A DNA stretch of 64,000 nt from an uncultured Prevotellaceae bacterium (GTDB taxonomy: Bacteria; Bacteroidota; Bacteroidia; Bacteroidales; Bacteroidaceae): contig ONCQ01000002.1 of NCBI GenBank assembly GCA_900316355.1, positions 62,001-126,000 on the forward strand, in the 5' to 3' direction. This document shows positions 6,901 through 16,597 of the stretch, one piece after another (position 1 is the first letter of the stretch; every line of letters starts with the position of its first letter). The notes beneath the pieces are model-generated. The model was given only the letters and a program-made list of their open reading frames with translations. It was not told the DNA's origin and did not search any database. Made by a program: the position numbers and the translations under genes.

Positions 6901-9618
6901 ATGTCTGAGACCACATACACCCCCTCTCCTCGCACAGAGTCCATGGACTCATCCCTCAATCGATGGTGGATGGAACGTTTTGAAGCTCCCATTCCCGACG
7001 ATGTGCTTAAATGGCTGCATGATTTATGCCGTCAGGAAGTCTCCCATGCCCGCCTGTCTGAACGTCTGTTGGATGCTGCCAGCCTGCAGCAGCTGCATGA
7101 AGGACGCCGTCTCTGCCAGACGAAGCTCGCGCACATCGAAGAGTCGCGCACAGAAGTGAAGCGACAGCTGGAGCGCCTGCATCAATTCCTGAAAGTCAGC
7201 ACAGAGCTGAAGAAGCAGGAAGAACGGCTCTATCAGCTGAACAAACAGCGCGCCACCATCCACACCGAGGAACAAGAACTGGAACGCTTCGAAGCCTTCG
7301 AGCCGCTGAACGAGCAAGTGCAACGCATACATCTGTTGTCCAAGGACATCGAGCAGACACGTCAGAGCAGCGGGCGACAGGGAATTCTCACGAGTGAAGC
7401 CCGGAAATCGTTTGACACAGCCGACCAGCAGCTGCACATAGAAAATGATAACGCCGAGACCACAACGCAGCAACTGATGACGGCAGCCTCAAAGATGGCC
7501 GACGGAGAACGGTTGGCCACACAAGTCAGCGAAGGCAAGGGCTATGCCGCCGAGACCGAGGCCATCATCAAGCAGCTGCAAGAGCGGCTGGCCGTGCTGG
7601 GAAAAGAGCTGCAAGAGAACAAGCGCATCACAGAGGAATACACCGAGGAGGCCACGGAGCTGCGCTTGCGCCAGCAGGCGATGGAAGTGCACCGCGTGAT
7701 GCTGCTGCACAGCGAGGCGGTGAAGATTATGCTGGATGAGCTGTCCGGTGTGGAACAACAGCGCGAATCCATCGCACAGGAACTCAGCCTTGCCGTGCGC
7801 CATCAGGAGGAGCGCGATGAGCAGTTGAGGCGTCTCTTCATTGAGCACCAGAATCTGGACGCTACCATCCAAAGCAAGCAAGACGAGCTCGACGGTCACC
7901 GCACCAGCATCATGGGAAAGGACAGCTACAAGCTGCAAAGCCGTGCGCTGGAACTGCGCAGCCGTCTGCTGATGCTGAAGACCGCCGCCACCCTCTGGCA
8001 CAGCATCGCCACCGATTTCGACATGATGGAGGAGAAAGACAGGGAGATTACCCGCCTGCGCCTTCACGCGGAACACCTGAACCGCAACCTCGAGAAGCTC
8101 AACAAAGAAACAGAACAATGCTCCCAGCAGCTGCAACATAAGGAATACCACCTCACCCTGTCCAAGAGTCAGGATGTGATTGAGTTGCGGGGCGACCTGC
8201 ATGAGGGCACGCCCTGCACCGTCTGTGGCGCCACGCATCATCCGTGGGAGGGCGAGACCATCGTCGAGCAAAACGCACTCATCAGCTCTTTGAAGGCAGA
8301 GTGTGCCACCCTGCGGCAGGATCTCACCAGCAAACAAAGAACACAGGCGGAAATGCAGAAGGATCTCTATGAGACACTGACGCGCATGGAGACAGAAGCC
8401 CTGCATCTGTCAGCCATCCGCTCCCGCCTGAGCGGCGACGCCGAGGAATGGAAGAATTTCAGCATGCTGGACCGTTCCTTCGCGGATTGCTCTCCCTCCA
8501 CGAACCGCGAGGCGCGCGCCACCCTCCTGCAGCTGCTGATTGAGCGTACGACAGTAGAAGCCGAAGACGCAGAGAAGGAGTTGGAAGCCTACACCTTCCA
8601 CCTCGGTTCTATCTCGCAGATTGGCGAGGACATACAGAAGCTGCAACAGCAGTCCGCTGAGCTTGCCACACGCCTCAACGAAGCCAACACCGCCTGTCAG
8701 GTGATGGCCGGACAAGTGGAGCGCCTGAAAAAAAGACAGCAGGACACGCTAAAATCATTCGGTCAGCGCTACGATGCGCTGGAGCAGGTCATCACACTTC
8801 CGGAGTGGTACTCACAATGGAAAGAATCGGCGGAAGGACTGAAGCAACGCATACAAACCATGCGTGAGCAATGGGACACGGTGGAGCAACGCCTGCAAGG
8901 GAATGAGCTGGAGACTACACGCCTCAAGGCAGAGGGGGCTCTGTTGCGCCGCCTGCAACAACAGGCGCAGGCCGACCTGACAGCCCGTGAGAGCGCTCTC
9001 GCCATACTCCACGACAAGATTGACAAGGCCGACGATGCGTGGCATAAGCTCATCCCCGACGGCAACACGCGCAATGTCTTCTCGGAAGCACAGATGGCCT
9101 ACATGAAGCAGTGCGACACGCAGAAGCGCACGGCCAAGGAGCGCGATGACCAGCTGAAGGAATGGCTGACGCAAGATGCCTTCAAGAAGGCGCTGGACGA
9201 GCACACGCTGAGCATGGAACAGCTCGTGGCTGAGGAACGCCGCAATGTCGATTTATGGATGAGCCGCTACAACGCCAACCACCCGCCCATGCAGATTGGC
9301 GAGCTGGAGCGCGTGTTGGCCGGAAGCCGCGACTGGACAGGCATCCGCGAGCGCGTGCGCACAGTGGTGATGGAACAGAGTATCACACAGGCGCGCGTCG
9401 ATTACCTGCGTGCACAGGTGATAGCCCTGCAGGCCGAAGGTCTCCGACCTATCTCAGACGATGGAGAGGCCGAGCATACGGTGCTGCTCGAGAAGCTCAA
9501 TGACCTCGACCATCAGCTACGTCAGGTCATGCAGCAGCAGGCACAGTACGATTATCGTTTGCAGACACATGAGCAAGTGGCTGAACTACACAACACCGGA
9601 CATCATGAACAAGTATAA
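6901..9618 (+). CDS. SbcC/Rad50-like coiled-coil protein with zinc hook but no ATPase heads
   Basis: This 905-residue protein is almost entirely heptad-rich helix. In the middle is a zinc-hook motif CTVCGATHHP (Cys439 and Cys442), the signature of SbcC/Rad50. On both sides are segments that resemble the arms of Bacteroidetes SbcC (for example DLWMSRYNANHPP near residue 783). I find no Walker A at the N terminus and no LSGGE/Walker B at the C terminus, which a functional SbcC needs. It is either a stand-alone hook-and-arms protein or a remnant. No sbcD is adjacent. Its end overlaps the following AraC-type gene by 14 bp, so the two are probably co-transcribed. Function is unknown. Confidence 0.7.
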   Translation: MSETTYTPSPRTESMDSSLNRWWMERFEAPIPDDVLKWLHDLCRQEVSHARLSERLLDAASLQQLHEGRRLCQTKLAHIEESRTEVKRQLERLHQFLKVSTELKKQEERLYQLNKQRATIHTEEQELERFEAFEPLNEQVQRIHLLSKDIEQTRQSSGRQGILTSEARKSFDTADQQLHIENDNAETTTQQLMTAASKMADGERLATQVSEGKGYAAETEAIIKQLQERLAVLGKELQENKRITEEYTEEATELRLRQQAMEVHRVMLLHSEAVKIMLDELSGVEQQRESIAQELSLAVRHQEERDEQLRRLFIEHQNLDATIQSKQDELDGHRTSIMGKDSYKLQSRALELRSRLLMLKTAATLWHSIATDFDMMEEKDREITRLRLHAEHLNRNLEKLNKETEQCSQQLQHKEYHLTLSKSQDVIELRGDLHEGTPCTVCGATHHPWEGETIVEQNALISSLKAECATLRQDLTSKQRTQAEMQKDLYETLTRMETEALHLSAIRSRLSGDAEEWKNFSMLDRSFADCSPSTNREARATLLQLLIERTTVEAEDAEKELEAYTFHLGSISQIGEDIQKLQQQSAELATRLNEANTACQVMAGQVERLKKRQQDTLKSFGQRYDALEQVITLPEWYSQWKESAEGLKQRIQTMREQWDTVEQRLQGNELETTRLKAEGALLRRLQQQAQADLTARESALAILHDKIDKADDAWHKLIPDGNTRNVFSEAQMAYMKQCDTQKRTAKERDDQLKEWLTQDAFKKALDEHTLSMEQLVAEERRNVDLWMSRYNANHPPMQIGELERVLAGSRDWTGIRERVRTVVMEQSITQARVDYLRAQVIALQAEGLRPISDDGEAEHTVLLEKLNDLDHQLRQVMQQQAQYDYRLQTHEQVAELHNTGHHEQV

Positions 9619-10063
9619 CACCCGCGAGAAGAAAGAGTGCCCCGCCCTCTATCGCACCACCATCAAGGCGGAAGTCATCGACACCATCTGCGAGCAAATC
9701 CTGCGCAAGATGATTGTCGAGAAGCGCTATCGCGACCCCAGCTACAACGCCCAGCGGCTGGCCGAGGAAATAGGCACCAACCCGCGCTACATCAGTGCCG
9801 CCGTCAGCCTCCGCTTCCAATGTAACTTCCCCGAGCTGATTGCCAGCTATCGCCTGCGCGAGGCCATCGCCCTGATGACCGATAAGCACAACCGCAAGCT
9901 CAGCATCGGAGAGATTGCCGCCCAAAGCGGCTTCGCCAACCGGCAGTCGCTCTATGCCGCCTTCTACAAGGTCCACGGCAAGACGCCCAAGCAGTATCAG
10001 CATGACTTCTTTGCACGCCTGGAACAAGTGCGGGCTAACAAAGACAAGGACAAAAAACAATAA
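9605..10063 (+). CDS. Short AraC-type DNA-binding protein
   Basis: A 152-residue protein from ATG 9605 consisting almost only of an AraC/XylS double helix-turn-helix. The first helix pair is around YNAQRLAEEIGTNPRYISAAV, and the second, more conserved one is at about residues 98-133 (LSIGEIAAQSGF, YAAFYKVHGKTP). There is no sugar-binding or receiver domain. It overlaps the end of the zinc-hook gene and lies 6 bp before the M49 peptidase gene, so it may be expressed with them. Targets are unknown. The lysine-rich tail is low complexity. Confidence 0.8.
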   Translation: MNKYNTREKKECPALYRTTIKAEVIDTICEQILRKMIVEKRYRDPSYNAQRLAEEIGTNPRYISAAVSLRFQCNFPELIASYRLREAIALMTDKHNRKLSIGEIAAQSGFANRQSLYAAFYKVHGKTPKQYQHDFFARLEQVRANKDKDKKQ

Positions 10064-10069
10064 CATATC

Positions 10070-12118
10070 ATGAACCTTCAACATCTCATTACAGGCATGC
10101 TCATCACAGCAGCAACCCTCGCCACCTCCTGTGGCACCCAACAAGAGACCACCGACTTCGAGTACAACGACGAACGCTTTGCCGACCTGCAGATGCTCCG
10201 CTACAAGGTCGAGGGCTTCGAGAACCTCTCCCTGCGCCAGAAGACGCTCGTCTATTATCTTTCACAGGCAGCTCTCAGCGGCCGCGACATCCTGTGGGAC
10301 CAGAACGGGCGCTACAACCTGCGCATCCGTCAGTTGCTGGAGTCCGTCTATACCAACTATCAGGGCGACCGCGAGAGCGAGGACTTCAAGCAGTTTGTCA
10401 TCTATCTCAAGCGCGTCTGGTTCTCCAATGGCATCTACCATCACTACGGCTGCGACAAGTTCCAGCCCGGCTTCTCCGAGGACTTCCTGCGCACTGCCAT
10501 GAAGGACGTGGCAGCCGAGAAGCTCCCCTTTGACACCGAAGAGCTCTTCCCCGTCATCTTCGACCCCACGGTACTGCCCAAGCGCACGAACCAAGCCGAC
10601 GGCGAGGACCTGGTGGTCACCAGCGGAGGTAACTACTACGGGCAGGGCGTGACACAAGCCGAGGCCGAGGACTTCTACCTGAAGATGAAGGAGGCAGACC
10701 CCGACCCCGCACACCCCATCATGTTCGGCATGAACAGCCGTCTGGTGAAGGAGAACGGCGTGCTGAAGGAGAAGGTGTGGCGCAGCGGAGGTCTCTATGG
10801 CGAGGCCATCGACCGCATCATCTACTGGTTGGAGAAAGCCAAGACGGTGGCAGAGAACGACAAGCAAGTGGCTGTCATCGACAAGCTCATTGAATACTAC
10901 CGCACAGGCGACCTGAAGACCTTCGATGCCTACAGCATCCTATGGGTGGAGGACACCGAGGGCGACGTCGATTTCACCAACGGCTTCACCGAGAGCTATG
11001 GCGACCCGCTGGGCATGAAGGCCAGCTGGGAAGGCTATGCCAACTTCAAGGATAAGGCAGCCACCGAGCGCACCGAGAAGCTCTCCGCCAACGCACAATG
11101 GTTTGAGGACCACTCCCCCGTAGATCCCCGTTTCAAGAAGCAGAACTGCAAGGGCATCACCGCCAAGGTCATCGTGGCCGCTATCCTCGGCGGCGACCTC
11201 TACCCCAGCACCGCCATCGGCATCAACCTGCCCAACAGCAACTGGGTACGCGCCGAGCACGGCTCCAAGAGCGTGACCATCGGCAACCTCACCGATGCCT
11301 ACAACAAGGCTGCCCGCGGCAACGGCTTCCAAGAGGAGTTTGTCATCGATCAGGCCACGCGCCAGTGCATCAACGACTACGGCGACATCTGCGACGACCT
11401 CCACACCGACCTCCACGAATGCCTCGGCCACGGCTCCGGCAAGCTGCTGCCCGGCGTGGATGCCGACTCGCTGAAGGCCTATGGCAGTGCCATCGAGGAA
11501 GCACGCGCCGACCTCTTCGGCCTCTACTACATCGCCGACCCTAAGCTCGTGGAGTTAGGCCTCACGCCCAATGCCGATGCCTACAAGAGCCAGTACTACA
11601 CCTATATGATGAACGGTCTGATGACACAGCTCGTGCGCATCGAACCGGGCAACAGCATAGAGGAAGCCCACATGCGCAACCGCGCCCTCATCGCCCACTG
11701 GGTTCTCGACCATGCCGCCATGGCGGCCACCGAGGGTTCCACTCCCTCCGTCGAACTTGTCAAGCGCGAGGGCAAGACCTACGTGCTCATCAATGACTAC
11801 GCCGCCCTGCGCACGCTCTTCGGTGAACTGCTGGCAGAGGTTCAGCGCGTGAAGAGCGAAGGCGACTTCGAGGGTGCCCGCCAGCTCATCGAGCAGTACG
11901 GCGTGAAAGTCGATGCCGACCTGCACCAAGAGGTGCTTGCCCGCTACAAAGCCCTCAACCTGGCTCCCTACAAGGGCTTCATCAACCCCGAGTATGTGGT
12001 CACCGAGGATAAGGACGGCAACATCACCGATGTGCAAGTCCGCTACGGCGAAGCCTACGATCATCAGATGCTGCGCTACAGCCAAGAGTACAAGACACTA
12101 CCCTTCATCAACGAATAA
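10070..12118 (+). CDS. Dipeptidyl-peptidase III family (M49) zinc peptidase, lipoprotein
   Basis: A 682-residue protein with a lipoprotein signal ending in ATSCG, so it is probably membrane-anchored in the periplasm or on the surface. It carries the M49 zinc motifs HECLGH (residues 449-454) and EEARAD (476-481), giving two His ligands, one Glu ligand and the catalytic Glu450. M49 enzymes release dipeptides from the N termini of short peptides. Bacteroides homologues of this length exist, some with misleading reductase names. It follows the AraC-type gene by 6 bp. Confidence 0.85.
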   Translation: MNLQHLITGMLITAATLATSCGTQQETTDFEYNDERFADLQMLRYKVEGFENLSLRQKTLVYYLSQAALSGRDILWDQNGRYNLRIRQLLESVYTNYQGDRESEDFKQFVIYLKRVWFSNGIYHHYGCDKFQPGFSEDFLRTAMKDVAAEKLPFDTEELFPVIFDPTVLPKRTNQADGEDLVVTSGGNYYGQGVTQAEAEDFYLKMKEADPDPAHPIMFGMNSRLVKENGVLKEKVWRSGGLYGEAIDRIIYWLEKAKTVAENDKQVAVIDKLIEYYRTGDLKTFDAYSILWVEDTEGDVDFTNGFTESYGDPLGMKASWEGYANFKDKAATERTEKLSANAQWFEDHSPVDPRFKKQNCKGITAKVIVAAILGGDLYPSTAIGINLPNSNWVRAEHGSKSVTIGNLTDAYNKAARGNGFQEEFVIDQATRQCINDYGDICDDLHTDLHECLGHGSGKLLPGVDADSLKAYGSAIEEARADLFGLYYIADPKLVELGLTPNADAYKSQYYTYMMNGLMTQLVRIEPGNSIEEAHMRNRALIAHWVLDHAAMAATEGSTPSVELVKREGKTYVLINDYAALRTLFGELLAEVQRVKSEGDFEGARQLIEQYGVKVDADLHQEVLARYKALNLAPYKGFINPEYVVTEDKDGNITDVQVRYGEAYDHQMLRYSQEYKTLPFINE

Positions 12119-12141
12119 GCCTTATAAGTACTATAAGCCCT

Positions 12142-12732
12142 ATGAACCCTATCGACGCCATCAAGGCCGACCTGCGCGCCGCCATGAACGGCGTGGCCTC
12201 CAAAGCCATCCGCGAAAGCGGCATGGGCTATAAGTTGGCCTTCGGCGTGGAGCTGCCCCGTCTGCGCGAGATAGCTGCCGGCTACGCTGCCGACCGCCGT
12301 CTCGCACAGGCGCTGTGGCAGGAAGACATCCGCGAGTGCAAGATGCTGGCCATCATGCTCTATCCCCACGAGGAGTTTGACCGCGACATCGCCGCCCTGT
12401 GGGTGGAGAGCATACACCCCGAGCTGGCCGAGCTGGCGCAGCTGTTGTGCATGGAACGCCTCTCCACACAACCCTACGCCGCCGAGCAGGCCTTCCAGTG
12501 GATGGCCTCCGAGCGCGAGCTGTTCCAGCTCTGCGGCTTCCTGACGCTCACGCGCCTGCTCATGCGGGGCGCCCAGCTATCCCCAGCCGCCGAGCGCGAG
12601 TTCCTGGATCAGGCTGCCGCCACCCTGCCCTCGCCCTATCTGCCACTCCGCAAGGCCGTGCACAACGCCCTGCTGCGCTATGGCGAGTGCTCCGACGAGG
12701 CGGCACAGCAGGTGGCACGAATAATAAAATGA
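12142..12732 (+). CDS. DNA alkylation repair protein, AlkD-like HEAT fold
   Basis: A 196-residue all-helical protein with the repeat pattern of the AlkC/AlkD family (ECKMLAIMLYPHEEF, LCGFLTLTRLLM). AlkD enzymes remove alkylated purines from DNA through a HEAT-repeat cradle. This is the shorter Bacteroidales version and the catalytic Asp/Trp pair cannot be placed with confidence, so glycosylase activity is tentative. It begins 23 bp after the M49 peptidase gene in a leader with repeated CTATAAG-like motifs. Confidence 0.65.
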   Translation: MNPIDAIKADLRAAMNGVASKAIRESGMGYKLAFGVELPRLREIAAGYAADRRLAQALWQEDIRECKMLAIMLYPHEEFDRDIAALWVESIHPELAELAQLLCMERLSTQPYAAEQAFQWMASERELFQLCGFLTLTRLLMRGAQLSPAAEREFLDQAAATLPSPYLPLRKAVHNALLRYGECSDEAAQQVARIIK

Positions 12733-12762
12733 GGGGCCGTTTTGCTTAAACTCCCTTCTTTT

Positions 12763-12794
12763 TTTGGCCATTCGGCAAAAATGCCGTACTTTTG
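12763..12794 (+). promoter_or_regulatory. Fur-family gene promoter with embedded palindrome
   Basis: TTTG (12763-12766), 20 bp, TACTTTTG (12787-12794), then ATG at 12801. The predicted transcript begins at or within a few bases of the start codon. A perfect inverted repeat CGGCA-AAAA-TGCCG (12773-12786) lies between the two boxes and is a good candidate autoregulatory operator. Confidence 0.7.
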
Positions 12795-12800
12795 TGCCGT

Positions 12801-13280
12801 ATGAGCGAGAAAAAAAGCATACAGGAGACTGCTGCAGAGCAATTTCGGACCTTCCTTATTGCTCACAAATACCGCCAGACGAAGGAGCGGTTCGCCATTC
12901 TGCAGGCTATCCACAACATCGACGGCACCTTCACCATCGAGGAACTGCAACAGGTGATGGAAGACATGCGCTTTCCCGTGGGCACAGGCACGCTCTACGC
13001 CACCACACAACTCCTCGTGCAAGCCAACCTGCTCATCCGCCACCCCTTCTCGTCGTCCTCAGCAGTCTTCGAGCGCGTCACCGACAACATGCCGCGCAGC
13101 TATCAGGTGTGTGGCAACTGCCATCGCATCACGCGGCTCAAGAGCAAGGAGCTGGCCGCATCGCTCGAAGCCTACCACCCGCGCCGCTTCTCCGTCAGCC
13201 ATCGCATCCTCTATGTCTATGGCATCTGCGCCACCTGCCAGCGGAAGCTGCACAAAGCCATGAAGGCACTCACCACGTAA
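12801..13280 (+). CDS. Fur-family transcriptional repressor
   Basis: A 159-residue protein with an N-terminal winged helix (RQTKERFAILQAIHNIDGTFTIEEL region) and a C-terminal metal-binding domain with two Cys-x-x-Cys pairs (VCGNCH and ICATCQ), which form the structural zinc site in Fur/Zur/PerR proteins. Which metal or peroxide it senses cannot be decided from sequence. ATG 12801 is preferred over an upstream TTG because the -7 box lies directly before it. It probably controls itself through the palindrome in its promoter. purA follows 29 bp downstream. Confidence 0.85.
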   Translation: MSEKKSIQETAAEQFRTFLIAHKYRQTKERFAILQAIHNIDGTFTIEELQQVMEDMRFPVGTGTLYATTQLLVQANLLIRHPFSSSSAVFERVTDNMPRSYQVCGNCHRITRLKSKELAASLEAYHPRRFSVSHRILYVYGICATCQRKLHKAMKALTT

Positions 13281-13309
13281 GAAATCCCTATACAAACACA
13301 TAAAGCCCT

Positions 13310-14584
13310 ATGAAAACAGGTCATGTAGATGCGCTCTTAGGCATCGTTTTCGGCGACGAAGGCAAAGGCAAGGTCGTCGATGTGTTCACTCCCCGCTACG
13401 ACGTTGTAGCCCGCTTCGCTGGCGGCCCCAACGCCGGCCACACCATCATCTTCGAGGGTAAGAAATTCGTGCTACGCTCCATTCCCTCCGGCATCTTCGA
13501 CGAGGGCAAGCTGAACATCATCGGCAACGGCTGTGTCATCGCCCCCGACCTCTTCATGAAGGAGGCCCGCGAGCTGGAGGCTGCCGGTTATGACCTCAAA
13601 CAACGCTTGCACATCAGCACGCGCGCTCACCTCATCCTCCCCACCCACCGCGTCCTCGACCGCGCCTACGAAGCTGCCAAGGGCAAGAACAAAGTGGGCA
13701 CCACCGGCAAGGGCATAGGCCCCACCTACAGCGAGAAAGCCAGCCGCACCGGCCTCCGCGTGGGCGACATCCTCGAGGGCTTCATGGAGAAATACCAGGC
13801 ACTGAAAGCGCGCCACGAACAGATCCTGCGCGACCTCAACTACACCGACTACGACATCGCCGACGAGGAACAGCAGTGGCTGCAGGGCGTGGAATACATG
13901 CGACAGTTCCCCCTCACCGACACCGAGATAGAAATCAACCGCCTGCTGGCCGAAGGCAAGAACGTGCTGGCCGAAGGCGCACAGGGCACGATGCTCGACA
14001 TCGACCACGGCACCTACCCCTTCGTGAGCTCCAGCAACACCACCACGGGCGGCGTCTGCACAGGTCTCGGCGTAGGCCCCAACAAGATTCGCGACGTCTT
14101 CGGCATCTTCAAGGCCTACAGCACACGCGTCGGTGCCGGCCCCTTCCCTGTAGAGCTCTTCGACGAGACGGGCGACCGCATACGCGAGATAGGCAATGAG
14201 TACGGCGCCGTGACAGGCCGCAACCGCCGCTGCGGATGGGTGGATCTCGTGGCGCTGAAGTACGCCATCATGATCAACGGCGTCACGCAGCTCATCATGA
14301 TGAAGAGCGATGTCCTCGACGGCTTCCCCACCATCCGCGCCTGTGTGGCCTACGAGAAGGACGGCCGCCGCACCACCGACATGCCCTTCGACACCGAAGG
14401 CTGGACAGCCGTCTATCGCGATCTCCCCGGCTGGCAGGAGGACCTCTCCGCCATGACCTCCGAGCAGCAGTTCCCTCAGGCCTTCAAGGACTACATCGCC
14501 TTCCTCGAGACCGAGCTCCAGACCCCCATCACCATCCTCTCCGTAGGTCCCGACCGCGCCCAGACCATTATCAGGGAGAAATAA
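13310..14584 (+). CDS. purA: Adenylosuccinate synthetase
   Basis: A 424-residue enzyme joining IMP and aspartate with GTP to make adenylosuccinate, the first committed step to AMP. The N-terminal P-loop GDEGKGK (residues 15-21), the GNGCVIAPD region, GTTGKGIGP and the GPNKIRDVFG and TGRNRRCGW segments are all intact. Length is normal. It lies close behind the Fur-family gene. An array of 22-bp-spaced palindromes starts about 60 bp after the stop codon. Confidence 0.97.
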   Translation: MKTGHVDALLGIVFGDEGKGKVVDVFTPRYDVVARFAGGPNAGHTIIFEGKKFVLRSIPSGIFDEGKLNIIGNGCVIAPDLFMKEARELEAAGYDLKQRLHISTRAHLILPTHRVLDRAYEAAKGKNKVGTTGKGIGPTYSEKASRTGLRVGDILEGFMEKYQALKARHEQILRDLNYTDYDIADEEQQWLQGVEYMRQFPLTDTEIEINRLLAEGKNVLAEGAQGTMLDIDHGTYPFVSSSNTTTGGVCTGLGVGPNKIRDVFGIFKAYSTRVGAGPFPVELFDETGDRIREIGNEYGAVTGRNRRCGWVDLVALKYAIMINGVTQLIMMKSDVLDGFPTIRACVAYEKDGRRTTDMPFDTEGWTAVYRDLPGWQEDLSAMTSEQQFPQAFKDYIAFLETELQTPITILSVGPDRAQTIIREK

Positions 14585-14642
14585 AGGGGGCAGGGTTCAT
14601 AAATTGGTGAATAGATAGGTTGTGGTGGCCTGAGCGGCCCGT

Positions 14643-14736
14643 GGTCTTCGAGGATAAAGCGTACAGTCTTCGGCCGATAAGACTGTGGTCTTGTGCACTT
14701 AAGACCATGCTCTTGCGCGCTTAAGAGCATGCTCTT
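14643..14736. repeat. Array of short palindromes with exact 22-bp period
   Basis: Palindromic AAGAnnnnnnTCTT units recur at 14657-14670 (imperfect), 14679-14692, 14701-14714 and 14723-14736 (a perfect 14-bp palindrome), spaced exactly 22 bp with 8-bp variable spacers. Read the other way, TCTT-8-AAGA hairpins have the same period. A half unit (GGTCTT) starts at 14643. Related arrays are at 39187-39362 and 40415-40524. Confidence 0.85.
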
Positions 14737-14852
14737 CATTTCTTCCTCTTTGACGTTGCAAAGGTACGACATTTCTGCCGCGCTTGCAAATCTGATGGTT
14801 GAGCACGGGCGAGAACATTTTGTTTCGCGCAACGAAGAAAATAGCCAATTTG

Positions 14853-14884
14853 TTTGGTGGAACAAGCAGAAAACTGTACTTTTG
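14853..14884 (+). promoter_or_regulatory. Promoter of the leu operon
   Basis: A textbook Bacteroidetes promoter: TTTG (14853-14856), 20 bp, TACTTTTG (14877-14884). Transcription should start around 14889-14891, shortly before the leader peptide ORF at 14914. Confidence 0.75.
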
Positions 14885-14913
14885 CCGCGGATTTCCAAAA
14901 GAAACATAGCAAA

Positions 14914-14994
14914 ATGCAAAACATAAACGTCATTATTCTGGCCATTCTGGATATTCGACTGCGTACGGCAATCGGAAGTGTGGTCAGTGTTTGA
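14914..14994 (+). CDS. Leader peptide of the leu operon attenuator
   Basis: A 26-codon ORF from ATG 14914 to TGA 14992-14994. Thirteen of its 26 residues are Ile, Leu or Val, including runs VIIL, ILDI and VVSV. It sits between the leu promoter and a terminator hairpin. By analogy with enterobacterial leu and ilv leaders, ribosome stalling at these codons when branched-chain amino acids are scarce would favour read-through into leuA. This is inferred from composition and position; the peptide has no homologue I recognise. Confidence 0.75.
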   Translation: MQNINVIILAILDIRLRTAIGSVVSV

Positions 14995-15040
14995 CGCAAA
15001 GGTAAGATATCACAATGACAAAGAGCCTTTCACACTTCCG
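14973..15040 (+). promoter_or_regulatory. Candidate antiterminator pairing in the leu leader
   Basis: CGGAAGTGTG (14973-14982), inside the 3' part of the leader ORF, is perfectly complementary to CACACTTCCG (15031-15040). The latter covers the loop and top of the terminator stem, so the two structures compete. G-U pairs extend the helix to 12 bp. Confidence 0.65.
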
Positions 15041-15060
15041 GGTGCATGAAAGGCTTTTTT
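15024..15060 (+). terminator. Attenuator terminator upstream of leuA
   Basis: A perfect 9-bp stem AGCCTTTCA (15024-15032)/TGAAAGGCT (15047-15055) is followed by a run of T. It lies 30 bp after the leader peptide stop and 35 bp before the leuA start, so it can only serve premature termination of the leu transcript. Confidence 0.8.
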
Positions 15061-15094
15061 GCTTGTTAATTCGTTAATCTACTAATCATAAGAC

Positions 15095-16593
<1,499 letters not shown>

Positions 16594-16597
<4 letters not shown>

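Noticed and set aside
12792..12800. TTG 12792 as start of the Fur-family gene
   Set aside because: It overlaps the -7 promoter box; ATG 12801 lies directly after it.
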